Shown: piece by piece, positions 16,996 through 24,640 of the stretch
How the letters are laid out: the number at the start of each line of letters is the position of its first letter
How positions within the stretch are numbered: position 1 is the stretch's first letter
Assembly (NCBI GenBank): GCA_965222835.1
Contig: CBDCUQ010000001.1
Span: 310,001-374,000 of the forward strand
DNA: 64,000 nucleotides
Source of the DNA: CBDCUQ01 sp965222835
Lineage (GTDB): Bacteria > Pseudomonadota > Alphaproteobacteria > Rhizobiales > Hyphomicrobiaceae
Reading direction: 5' to 3'
The notes under the pieces: generated by a model
The model's database searches: none
Seen by the model: only the letters and a program-made list of their open reading frames with translations
What the model was told of the DNA's origin: nothing
Program-made: the position numbers and the translations under genes

Positions 16996-18126
16996 ATGCA
17001 GAACCCCGCTCCTCTCATGACGGCAGGCAGAATGCTTGCTGAGCGAGGAATCCTCGGACTCCTCTGGGTCGACGAGGCCCTCGAAATCACAGCACGATAC
17101 GGAAAACTTGTCACATTTGCAGAGATCGGCGAACCGTTGACGTCAGAATTGCTTCCTCTCATGGGGCTCGAGACTGAGATCAAGGCCCTAAGAGATGAAC
17201 AAGGCGCCACGCTCGAGATGCCTGCTGTTACCATGGCCATGCTTCCGGGCCCCGTTCCCAAGAGCAACATCTCCATTTTTTGGTGCCAGAATGAAGGGAG
17301 CTACCTCGTTCTGTTGACGCCGCACTCGGACAGCGCCGGACTTGAGCTGGAATTGAGCCGACAGATTCGCGCCCGCCTGATGGCGGAATCCGAGAGCAAA
17401 CATAAGTCCGAAGAGCTCGAGCAGGCCAACGGCGAGCTCGCCAGGGTCAATCGCGAACTTGAGGAGTTTGCGTCGATTATCTCGCACGACCTCAAAGCAC
17501 CGATGCGGCATATGAGGTATATGATCGACGACATAGAGCAACTCCTGGAAGATAGAATTCCAAATGAAGCAGCCGAGAAACTCGACGCGGTACGCAGACA
17601 GTCGAAACGCATGTCGGGCATGCTGACAGCCTTGCTGGATTACGCCAGCGCGGGGCGTAAAGAAGAGGTTTCTGAGACGGTCGACACCCGTGCGCTCGTG
17701 TCGTCCATCCTCCAATCGATCAACGTCCCCGAACAGTTTACGATCGAAATCACCGGTGAATGGCCGGAGATAGTGACCTATGCAGCCCCGCTTGATCTGG
17801 TCTTGCGTAACCTCGTCGACAATGCATTGAAGCATCACGATCGTCCGGAAGGCACCGTACAACTTCATTGTACTGAGGAAGAAGACGCCTTGCATGTTCG
17901 CGTCGAAGACGATGGGCCGGGAATTCCACCCAATTTGCATGGATCAATCTTCGCACCGTTTCGCCGCATCGGTCCGGAGAATTCGGACGGCCATGGGATG
18001 GGCCTGGCCTTCGTTAAGAAATGTGTCGAAGCGGCCGGCGGAAAGCTCGAAGTACGATCTGATTTCGGTCAAAGGCGGGGCACCGCCTTTCTCCTCAGAT
18101 GGCCCAAACTTCAAGGCATCACGTAA
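16996..18126 (+). CDS. Soluble sensor histidine kinase
   Basis: This 376-residue kinase has no membrane helix. Residues 1-120 form a small PAS-like N-terminal sensor (GILGLLWVDEALEITARYG opens it), followed by a coiled coil (about 125-158), the dimerisation helix with the phosphoacceptor H164 in SIISHDLKAPMRH, and a catalytic ATPase domain with the N-box at N276 (LVDNALKHH), G1 DDGPG (305-309) and G2 GHGMG (332-336). The FASxISHDLKAPxRH sequence is typical of phytochrome/cyanobacterial-type kinases. ATG 16996 leaves an 11-base gap after the GTPase; the frame is open further upstream, including a GTG at 16975. Its input is likely the GTPase or OmpA protein, which is inference. Confidence 0.9.
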   Translation: MQNPAPLMTAGRMLAERGILGLLWVDEALEITARYGKLVTFAEIGEPLTSELLPLMGLETEIKALRDEQGATLEMPAVTMAMLPGPVPKSNISIFWCQNEGSYLVLLTPHSDSAGLELELSRQIRARLMAESESKHKSEELEQANGELARVNRELEEFASIISHDLKAPMRHMRYMIDDIEQLLEDRIPNEAAEKLDAVRRQSKRMSGMLTALLDYASAGRKEEVSETVDTRALVSSILQSINVPEQFTIEITGEWPEIVTYAAPLDLVLRNLVDNALKHHDRPEGTVQLHCTEEEDALHVRVEDDGPGIPPNLHGSIFAPFRRIGPENSDGHGMGLAFVKKCVEAAGGKLEVRSDFGQRRGTAFLLRWPKLQGIT

Positions 18127-18183
18127 TCCGTACTTGCTTAATGTCCGGACCCTGATCAAAAAGAAAAGCGTTTGAAGGCATTT

Positions 18184-18212
18184 CCTTATGGCAGTCCGCC
18201 ATTGCCATAAGG
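18184..18212 (+). terminator. Perfect 10-bp hairpin between histidine kinase and response regulator genes
   Basis: CCTTATGGCA (18184-18193) and TGCCATAAGG (18203-18212) are exact reverse complements around a 9-nt loop. It sits 58 bases after the kinase stop and 74 bases before the regulator start. No T-run follows, so it may be a partial terminator, an RNA processing site or an operator rather than a strong Rho-independent terminator. Confidence 0.45.
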
Positions 18213-18285
18213 TAGACTTCAACCTAGGTCAGGGACGCCCGTCCCATCCGATGTGCAGTAGCACCCAAGGGAGCAAAACATACGC

Positions 18286-18786
18286 ATGACGCGCTCATCG
18301 CAAAAAACCGGCGGAGACTTTCTCGCCAAGAAGAGCGACGTTAACAAGCTTCGGGCAGACCTGCCCGCACTTAGTTATGTGCTGGTGGTTGAAGACGAAA
18401 CGCTCGATGCCGAGCGTTTAAAGGCGACCTTGCGCGTTATGTTCGGATACGAATTAGAGGTGCGACGCGCGTCTACGGCAGCAAGCGCGGTAGATTGCGT
18501 TATGGATCGCCAGCCGGATCTTGTGTTTCTTGACGACATACTCAAACCATCCGACAACGCGACACACACAATTCCTTTCCTGCGCCGGGCCAGTTACAAC
18601 GGCCCAATCATCGTCATCAGCAGTCAAGTGACTCGCAATCGGCGCAAAGAGCTCCTCGACGCCGGTGCCAGCGACGTGATCCACAAAGATGACGTGGATA
18701 GCGTCGAACTTGCGGAATCGATGATCCGGGTCCTCAAACCGGGCAGCGGGGCCGCCCCAGCAAGATCGAAGACTAAGAAGTCCTAG
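18286..18786 (+). CDS. Single-domain response regulator
   Basis: The 166-residue protein is a lone receiver domain with a short N-terminal extension and a basic tail. The acidic pocket E36-D37-E38 (VVEDE), the phosphoacceptor D83 (LVFLDDIL), the switch serine S112/S113 (VISS) and K134 (VIHKDD) are all present. There is no output domain, so it must act by protein-protein contact, as CheY-like proteins do, or as a phosphotransfer intermediate. It follows the histidine kinase after a 159-base gap and is its likely partner. AAGGGAG lies about 13 bases upstream of ATG 18286. Confidence 0.9.
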   Translation: MTRSSQKTGGDFLAKKSDVNKLRADLPALSYVLVVEDETLDAERLKATLRVMFGYELEVRRASTAASAVDCVMDRQPDLVFLDDILKPSDNATHTIPFLRRASYNGPIIVISSQVTRNRRKELLDAGASDVIHKDDVDSVELAESMIRVLKPGSGAAPARSKTKKS

Positions 18787-19215
18787 CCTCCTAACGAGGG
18801 CGACGCTCACGCCGTGCCCCAGCGTCACCACCGCACCTGGAGCAAGCCGATCTCAACCCGGAACAAAACGCCGGCCGACTGAGACAATTTGGACCGGGCT
18901 GTGACAATCGGTGATGCGGTCCAGACGCCCGAACCTCCGCGACAGTCAGGCTTTCGCAAACACGTGCCTCACAACACAGCATATTGTGTTGTTTATCAAT
19001 GAGATGACTTGAACGGCCATCGTCGCGATTGGAGCCCCATTCCTTCCGAACGTCGATCAATTGTGCCGTTAACCGGAATGAGTTTTGCACAGCCTGTGCG
19101 GCAAGGTGCCGTGATAACTTCTGGTTGCTTGCCGCAGTGCACAATTTTTGCCTTTTTTGGGTGGTCTTGGCGCTGCACAAAAAATTTGAGCCGATTGAGT
19201 GAAGGGGGATCCCTG
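18787..19215. other. 429-base intergenic region with an operator-like palindrome
   Basis: No convincing gene is seen on either strand. The notable structure is the perfect 8-bp palindrome ACAACACA-gcatat-TGTGTTGT at 18971-18992, listed separately. The 3' part is A/T-rich (a poly-T and a poly-A block at 19140-19190) and probably holds the promoter of the cysteine-rich protein gene at 19216. Confidence 0.5.
18971..18992. promoter_or_regulatory. Operator-like 8-bp palindrome
   Basis: ACAACACA (18971-18978) and TGTGTTGT (18985-18992) are exact reverse complements with a 6-base A/T-containing centre (gcatat). The 14-base half-site spacing suits a dimeric helix-turn-helix repressor binding on one DNA face. 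It lies 224 bases before the start at 19216. No T-run on either side makes a terminator unlikely. Confidence 0.4.
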
Positions 19216-19476
19216 ATGAAAAAGAGACGCGCCGCAGCCCTGATCGCTGCGCTCTCGATGACCGGCACCCTGGCCGGAACCGTCGTTGCAGAAGAATTCA
19301 AGCTTCCGCCCCAAGTCACGCCGGCGTTGCGGGCGGCGTGCGAGGCCGATGTCCGCCGCATGTGCGTCGACAAGAAGCCGACATACGCGAAGGTCAAGCG
19401 CTGTGTCCTCGCCAACTTCTCCCGCTTCGGAAAGCGCTGCAAGATTCAGATCGCACTCGCCGGTCTGAAGCGCTAA
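19216..19476 (+). CDS. Small secreted cysteine-rich-repeat protein
   Basis: The 86-residue product has a signal peptide (MKKRRAAALIAALSMTGTLA, cleavage near VVA/EEF). The mature protein has four cysteines spaced as C-x7-C-x13-C-x12-C within RAACEADVRRMC and KRCVLANFSRFGKRCK. This resembles a single cysteine-rich (GLG1-type) repeat found in small alphaproteobacterial periplasmic proteins. ATG 19216 has GAAGGGGG 9 bases upstream; the frame is open to 19009, but the signal peptide decides the start. A strong hairpin terminator follows at 19521. Function unknown. Confidence 0.75.
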   Translation: MKKRRAAALIAALSMTGTLAGTVVAEEFKLPPQVTPALRAACEADVRRMCVDKKPTYAKVKRCVLANFSRFGKRCKIQIALAGLKR

Positions 19477-19520
19477 GCATCGAACCGCTCGACCGGCCAA
19501 GAGACTCAAGCATGAAAAAT

Positions 19521-19550
19521 GGCGCCGCGAACTCTCAGGTTCGCGGCGCC
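19521..19550. terminator. Bidirectional 12-bp hairpin terminator between convergent genes
   Basis: GGCGCCGCGAAC (19521-19532) and GTTCGCGGCGCC (19539-19550) pair perfectly around a 6-nt loop. It lies between the convergent cysteine-rich gene and sgaA. On the minus strand it is followed by ATTTTTC, a usable T-run; on the plus strand only by GTTCTC. Confidence 0.85.
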
Positions 19551-19590
19551 GTTCTCATGTAGTGACTGTGATGTAACCCCGTCTTGGCAG

Positions 19591-20793
19591 CTAAGCCGCC
19601 TCAGCGGCAGCCGGCTTCGCCGTCTCCGCGAAATAGGCCATGGCCGCATCCACACCGCCCTTCTTATGCGGCACACCCGCGAGCCCGAGGCCCATCTCCA
19701 CGCCACCGAGAGCGCCAATGATCGTAAGCTCATTGGTATCGCCCAGATGGCCGATCCTGAAGCCCTTTCCAGCGAGTTTATTGAGGCCCGTGCCAAGCGA
19801 CATGTTGAACGTCTCAAGCACGATCTTGCGGAAGGCGTCGGCGTTGTGCCCATCGGGCATTTCAACGGTCGTGACCGCGGGCGAGTAATATTTGGGATCA
19901 CGGCACCACAAATCCAGGCCCCATGCCCCCACCGCCCGGCGCGTCGCTTCGGCCAAACGCTCGTGACGGGCAAACACGTTGTCGAGCCCCTCTTCATTCA
20001 GCATGTCGATGGCTTCACCCAGCCCGTATAAAAGGCCCGTCGCCGGCGTATACGGGAAGAACCCGTTGGCGTTATTCGTCAGCATATCGTTCCAATCGAA
20101 GTACGATTTCGCGAGCTTTGCAATCTTGGCAGCGTCAAGCGCCTTTTGGCTGATGGCGTTGAAGGAAAGCGCAGGCGGCAGCATCAAACCCTTCTGCGAC
20201 CCCGAAATCGTAACGTCGATGCCCCACTCATCGTGACGCAGATCCATAACGCCAAGCGACGAGATCGTATCGACCATCAGCAGCGCCGGATGCTTGCACG
20301 CGTCCATCGCCTTGCGGATCTCTTCGATCCACGAGCGGCAGCCCGTCGATGTTTCGTTATGAACAACGCACACAGCTTTGATCTCGTGCGACTTGTCCTT
20401 GGCAAGCCGTGCCTCGATCAGGTTTGCCTCTGCGCCGATCCGCCAATCGGTCGGCAGAAACTCGGGAACCAGGCCAAGGCTCTCGGCCATCGCTTTCCAG
20501 AGCAGCGCAAACTGGCCAGTCTCCACCATCAGAACTTTGTCGCCCGGCGAAAGCGTATTGACGAGCGCCGCCTCCCAAGCACCCGTCCCTGATGAGGGAA
20601 AAATGACGACCGGGTCCTTGGTCTTGAAGATCGTCTTGACGGTCTCAAAAACGCGCGTGCTGAGCTTCTGAAATTCGGGGCCGCGGTGGTCCAGGATCTG
20701 CCGCGACATGGCAGCAAGAATGCGCTCAGGAATCGGCGTCGGACCGGGAATTTGCAGAAAGTGACGGCCAGGCTGGTACGGCTCGCTCGACAT
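19591..20793 (-). CDS. sgaA: Serine-glyoxylate aminotransferase
   Basis: SgaA (400 residues) is a PLP fold-type I enzyme that converts serine and glyoxylate to hydroxypyruvate and glycine. It is central to the serine cycle of methylotrophs and also used in photorespiration. The sequence shows the family start GRHFLQIPGPTPIPERIL, the FPSSGTGAWEAAL cofactor-phosphate loop, HNETSTG, VDTISSLG and the PLP lysine K201 in SGSQKGLMLPP. ATG 20793 has GAAAGGAA 7 bases upstream and matches the family N terminus; the upstream extension to 21084 is not used. It is divergent from the amidase gene and sits alone, not in a serine-cycle operon. Confidence 0.96.
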   Translation of the reverse strand: MSSEPYQPGRHFLQIPGPTPIPERILAAMSRQILDHRGPEFQKLSTRVFETVKTIFKTKDPVVIFPSSGTGAWEAALVNTLSPGDKVLMVETGQFALLWKAMAESLGLVPEFLPTDWRIGAEANLIEARLAKDKSHEIKAVCVVHNETSTGCRSWIEEIRKAMDACKHPALLMVDTISSLGVMDLRHDEWGIDVTISGSQKGLMLPPALSFNAISQKALDAAKIAKLAKSYFDWNDMLTNNANGFFPYTPATGLLYGLGEAIDMLNEEGLDNVFARHERLAEATRRAVGAWGLDLWCRDPKYYSPAVTTVEMPDGHNADAFRKIVLETFNMSLGTGLNKLAGKGFRIGHLGDTNELTIIGALGGVEMGLGLAGVPHKKGGVDAAMAYFAETAKPAAAEAA

Positions 20794-21056
20794 CTCGGTT
20801 CCTTTCTCAGCATTCGGGCGTGTATGGGCTGTCGGCAAAGAACTCTTCTCGGGCAAGGTATGCCAACGAGGAGAAATTATAGCCACCCGCCCCTCGGGAC
20901 GACAGCTATAGGTGCACACGCGAAAAGCCGTCAAGCAGCCAGCGTTGGCGGGACCTGCGGCAAATCCATACGTTGGGGCTCGGCTGTAGGTGAGAACCGG
21001 CGTATGGGGTTCAGCAAGCAAGACCCGCAGGATCATAGTGAGGGAGACCGGCAGAC

Positions 21057-22340
21057 ATGAATGACCTCTCGAAACTGAGTGCAACCGAGGCCGCCGATCT
21101 CATACGCCGGAACGTGATAACGTCCGAGAACCTCGTCGCGGCGTGCCTGGAGCGCATTCGCCAGCGGGACAATGCGATCGAGGCCTGGGCCCATCTCAAT
21201 CCGGAGTTTGCCCTCAGTCAGGCCCGCGAACGCGACGTGGCCATACGCGCCGGAAAACGAGGTGGCAGACTCCACGGCGTCCCCGTCGGCATTAAGGACA
21301 TTATCGATACGGCCGCCCTTCCGACGGAGAACGGAACACCCGTCTTCGCCGGTCGCCAGCCCGGCACGAACGCGAGAGTTGTGCAACTGCTCGTCGCCGA
21401 AGGCGCCGTGATCCTCGGCAAGACAGTGACCACCGAGCTCGCCTTTTTCGGTCCGGGCAAGACCCGCAATCCGCATGATCCAACGCGCACGCCCGGCGGC
21501 TCATCTTCAGGGTCGGCCGCGGCCGTCGCCGATTTCCAGGTGCCCCTCGCCTTAGGGACACAAACGGCCGGCTCCATTATCCGCCCTGCGTCCTACTGCG
21601 GTGTGCTCGGCATGAAGCCGACATTCGGCACCGTGCCTCGTGACGGCGTCCTGGAGCAATCTCCACCCCTCGATACCATCGGCGGCTATGCCCGCTCTGC
21701 AGCTGACATGCGGTTGCTGATGGCCACCTTATTCGATCCATCCGATCCCGAATTGGAGCGCCCGACAAACCTCAGCCAGCCACCACGCTTTGCTTTTGTG
21801 AAAACTCCAGCTTGGCCGGAAAGGGAACCTGAAATGCAGGCTGCATTCGCGAACCTCCAGTCCAAGAACGCCGATATAATCAAAGAGGTGGACCTTCCCG
21901 CCCTGTTCCAGGAAACGTCAGGTTTGCAGAAGGCCGTACAGTTTCGCGACATCGCACGGAATTATGGTCCGATCCTCGACGCCAACCCCGGCGTTATGAG
22001 CGACAAGCTTGCGGAAGTGATCGCCGCCGGACGCACCGTGAACGACGACGACTACCAAGACGCGCTCGACGTGCGAGAACCACTGTATCAGTCTTTGGCT
22101 CCGATCCTGTCGGATTACGACGCCATCCTGACACCGGCGGCGACCGGCGTTGCACCCGTCGGATTGGCCTCCACGGGATCTCCGGTTTTCAACTTCCTCT
22201 GGACCTACCTAGGAATGCCGGCCGTCAGCATCCCGCTCCTCGAATTCAACAAACTGCCACTTGGCGTCCAACTTGTCGGCGCCCGCGGCGCCGACGCAAA
22301 GCTCCTGTCGGCAGCCAACGCTTTACTCGGAGATACATGA
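21057..22340 (+). CDS. Amidase-signature hydrolase
   Basis: The 427-residue enzyme belongs to the amidase signature family with a Ser-cisSer-Lys catalytic triad: the lysine in PVGIKDIIDT, the cis-serine in TPGGSSSGSAAAVA and the nucleophilic serine in TAGSIIRPAS. It is a cytosolic amide hydrolase; it is not GatA because there is no GatB/GatC nearby and the C-terminal part differs in length. GAGGGAG lies upstream of ATG 21057. It is divergent from sgaA, and the 263-base gap must hold both promoters. Substrate unknown. Confidence 0.93.
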   Translation: MNDLSKLSATEAADLIRRNVITSENLVAACLERIRQRDNAIEAWAHLNPEFALSQARERDVAIRAGKRGGRLHGVPVGIKDIIDTAALPTENGTPVFAGRQPGTNARVVQLLVAEGAVILGKTVTTELAFFGPGKTRNPHDPTRTPGGSSSGSAAAVADFQVPLALGTQTAGSIIRPASYCGVLGMKPTFGTVPRDGVLEQSPPLDTIGGYARSAADMRLLMATLFDPSDPELERPTNLSQPPRFAFVKTPAWPEREPEMQAAFANLQSKNADIIKEVDLPALFQETSGLQKAVQFRDIARNYGPILDANPGVMSDKLAEVIAAGRTVNDDDYQDALDVREPLYQSLAPILSDYDAILTPAATGVAPVGLASTGSPVFNFLWTYLGMPAVSIPLLEFNKLPLGVQLVGARGADAKLLSAANALLGDT

Positions 22341-22348
22341 CAATTGCA

Positions 22349-22380
22349 GCCGCTGCCCCTTCGATTGAAGAGGCAGCGGC
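22349..22380. terminator. Hairpin at the 3' end of the amidase gene
   Basis: GCCGCTGCC (22349-22357) and GGCAGCGGC (22372-22380) pair perfectly, and the inner bases CTTC/GAAG extend the stem. It lies between the convergent amidase and the gene at 22430-22762. No long T-run follows; likely a bidirectional terminator. Confidence 0.55.
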
Positions 22381-22429
22381 AGGTCGTCTCATATCTAAAT
22401 GCTGCGGCTCTAGCGCAGAGAGCGCGGCT

Positions 22430-22762
22430 CTAAAGGCACGGACGTGCCTCGAAGTCACAGCCCCAGCCGCCTCCCGAGCGGCTGCAACGCATCGACTTGC
22501 TCCTGGCGCGCGAAACGCGGGCCCAGTCGCTACCGTACTCCATCGCAGTAAAAGAAGCCCACGATCGCATGGCCGCCCTCTGAGCGGCCTTGCGTGTCCG
22601 CTGACCGGCACTTGAGCCGTAGTGATAGTGATCTGAGAAGCACAAACGGCCGCGTTCCCGCCGCATGTCGTGCATGGCGGCCAATCCGGTTTGATCAGCA
22701 GAAACTGGGAACGGAGTGAGCGTCAGGATCACACCGCCGATAGCTATGAGTCGTTTTAGCAT
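22430..22762 (-). CDS. Small exported protein of unknown function
   Basis: The 110-residue product starts MLKRLIAIGGVILTLTPFPV, a signal peptide cleaved near SA/DQT. The mature protein contains CFSDHYHYGSS and ends GGGWGCDFEARPCL, with Trp, Arg and Cys residues that look conserved (SWASFTAMEYGSDWARVSRA). ATG 22762 is preceded by GAGGACC; an in-frame ATG pair at 22774-22777 is also possible. It stands between convergent amidase and the rpe operon. I do not recognise a function. Confidence 0.7.
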   Translation of the reverse strand: MLKRLIAIGGVILTLTPFPVSADQTGLAAMHDMRRERGRLCFSDHYHYGSSAGQRTRKAAQRAAMRSWASFTAMEYGSDWARVSRARSKSMRCSRSGGGWGCDFEARPCL

Positions 22763-22928
22763 GGAGGTCCTCATCATTGCGCGTCAACGATTCCAACTTC
22801 TGCAGATTATGCGCCATTTTTGATGACCCAAATCAAGATCCGACAAAAGGAGACTGGGGAGCTGATGCAAAAGAGCCGCAGCTCCCGGAGGTCGTGACCG
22901 GTGCGGGGACCCTCAAAAATGCGCAATC

Positions 22929-23618
22929 TCACGCGGCGGCCTTGCCGCGGGCCTTCGCCCCAGCCGCGCGAATGGCCGCGATGTTGGCCGCATAACTGTC
23001 GCCCGCTCCACCCATAAAGACAGCAGAACCCGCCACCAAAACGTTGGCACCGGCTGCTGTCACAAGCGGCGCCGTTTCCGGCGTAATCCCTCCGTCGACC
23101 TCGATATCGATTGGGCGGCTCCCCACCAACGATTTGACGCGCGCAATCTTATCAACAACAGCCGAAATGAAAGCCTGCCCGCCGAAGCCGGGGTTGACCG
23201 TCATCAGCAGAATGAGATCGACGCGATCGAGCACAGGCTCAATGGCCGATTCAGGTGTACCGGGATTGATTGAGACGCCCGCCTTCTTGCCGAGCGCACG
23301 AATAGCCTGCAGCGACCGGTCAAGGTGCGGGCCCGCCTCGGCATGCACGGTGATGATGTCAGCACCCGCGTCGGCAAAAGCGGCGAGATATGGATCGCAA
23401 GGCGCAATCATGAGATGGCAATCGAAGATTTTCTTCGAGGCGCCGCGAATCGCCTTCACCACCGGCGGCCCGAACGTGATGTTCGGAACGAAATGTCCGT
23501 CCATCACGTCGAGATGGATCCAATCGGCCCCCGCCTCATCGACAGCGCGAACCTCGTCCCCGAGCGACGCGAAGTCAGCGGATAGAATCGACGGAGCAAT
23601 AATGAGCGGTCGAGACAT
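22929..23618 (-). CDS. rpe: Ribulose-phosphate 3-epimerase
   Basis: Rpe (229 residues) interconverts ribulose-5-phosphate and xylulose-5-phosphate in the pentose phosphate pathway and Calvin cycle. It is a TIM barrel with the signatures IAPSILSADF, LDVMDGHFVPNITFG (the metal/acid-base Asp and His), HLMI, MTVNPGFGGQ and EVDGGI. ATG 23618 has GAGGGA close upstream; the frame extends to 23738 without need. It is the third gene of the fbp-prk-rpe set on the minus strand, 91 bases after prk. Confidence 0.96.
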   Translation of the reverse strand: MSRPLIIAPSILSADFASLGDEVRAVDEAGADWIHLDVMDGHFVPNITFGPPVVKAIRGASKKIFDCHLMIAPCDPYLAAFADAGADIITVHAEAGPHLDRSLQAIRALGKKAGVSINPGTPESAIEPVLDRVDLILLMTVNPGFGGQAFISAVVDKIARVKSLVGSRPIDIEVDGGITPETAPLVTAAGANVLVAGSAVFMGGAGDSYAANIAAIRAAGAKARGKAAA

Positions 23619-23709
23619 GGGGTCCCTCGCATTGGGCATTTGTCCGAAATCGGTTACACGCCGGCTCGCAATCCAGCAAGCCCGCCGAGCCGCTTTTCCA
23701 AGATCGTGA

Positions 23710-24588
23710 CTAAAAGAAGGTTCGCCGTTTGCGCTCAATCAGCTGAAGTATCATGGGAGTGAGGATCAGCTGCATGGCCAGGTCCTGCTTGCCCCCTGGA
23801 ATAACGATGACATTTGCACGCGACATGAAGCTGTCGTGGATCATGGACAGCAGATAGGCGAAATCGATGCCACGCGGCGACTTAAACCGAATGACCACCA
23901 TGGATTCCTCTGCCGAGGGTATCCAGCGGGCAATAAAGGGGTTTGAAGTATCGACGGTCGGAATGCGCTGAAAGTTGATATCGGTCTCGGTGAACTGCGG
24001 GCAGATGTATTTCACGTAATCGGGTAGACGGTGCAAAATGGCGTCCGTCACGGCCTCCTGCGAATAGCCGCGCTCCACCTTGTCACGCTGAATTTTTTGA
24101 ATCCACTCAAGGTTGATAACAGGGGTGACGCCAATCTTGAGATCGGCGTACTTCGCAATGTTGACGTTCTCCGTTATCGCAGCGCCATGCAGGCCTTCGT
24201 AGAACAGAACATCGGTCCCGTAAGAAATCTCCTCCCAAGACGTGAACTGACCAATAGGGGTGTTGTAAAGCCGCGCCTCTTCATCATCGTGAATGTAATG
24301 CCGCGTTCTGCCGGTACCGATCTCGCCGTATGAGCGAAAGACCGCCTCCAAATCAGAAAGCAAGTTGGCATCTTCGCCAAAATGACTGACAAATGGATTG
24401 CCGTTGGCCGCAGCTTCGTCAGCTACGCGTTGCATCTCGTCGCGGTCGTACCTGTGGAATGCATCGCCCTCGATGAAGGCCGCATTGATGCTTTCACGTC
24501 GAAAGATTTGCGCGAACGTGCGCCGAACCGAAGTGGTGCCTGCACCGGAGGATCCGGTCACCGAAATGATGGGATGCTTGGCGGACAT
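23710..24588 (-). CDS. prk: Phosphoribulokinase, class I
   Basis: PRK (292 residues) phosphorylates ribulose-5-phosphate to RuBP, the CO2 acceptor of the Calvin cycle. The start KHPIISVTGSSGAGTTSV carries the P-loop, followed by the IEGDAFHRYDR segment (substrate Asp and basic residues) and the DVLFYEGLHG Walker B. The length and sequence are of the bacterial class I octameric type rather than the plant/cyanobacterial redox-regulated type, because no regulatory disulfide pair is seen. GGAG lies 8 bases upstream of ATG 24588. It lies 52 bases downstream of fbp. Its presence implies a RuBisCO elsewhere in the genome. Confidence 0.95.
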   Translation of the reverse strand: MSAKHPIISVTGSSGAGTTSVRRTFAQIFRRESINAAFIEGDAFHRYDRDEMQRVADEAAANGNPFVSHFGEDANLLSDLEAVFRSYGEIGTGRTRHYIHDDEEARLYNTPIGQFTSWEEISYGTDVLFYEGLHGAAITENVNIAKYADLKIGVTPVINLEWIQKIQRDKVERGYSQEAVTDAILHRLPDYVKYICPQFTETDINFQRIPTVDTSNPFIARWIPSAEESMVVIRFKSPRGIDFAYLLSMIHDSFMSRANVIVIPGGKQDLAMQLILTPMILQLIERKRRTFF

Positions 24589-24640
24589 TCCGCGTGCTCC
24601 TGCCGTTCTGCCCCATTCATGCAGCCACGGCACCGTCCGA

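Noticed and set aside
19137..19190. T-rich then A-rich blocks that look like a hairpin
   Set aside because: The arms do not pair in register beyond a few bases; more likely an A/T-rich promoter region.
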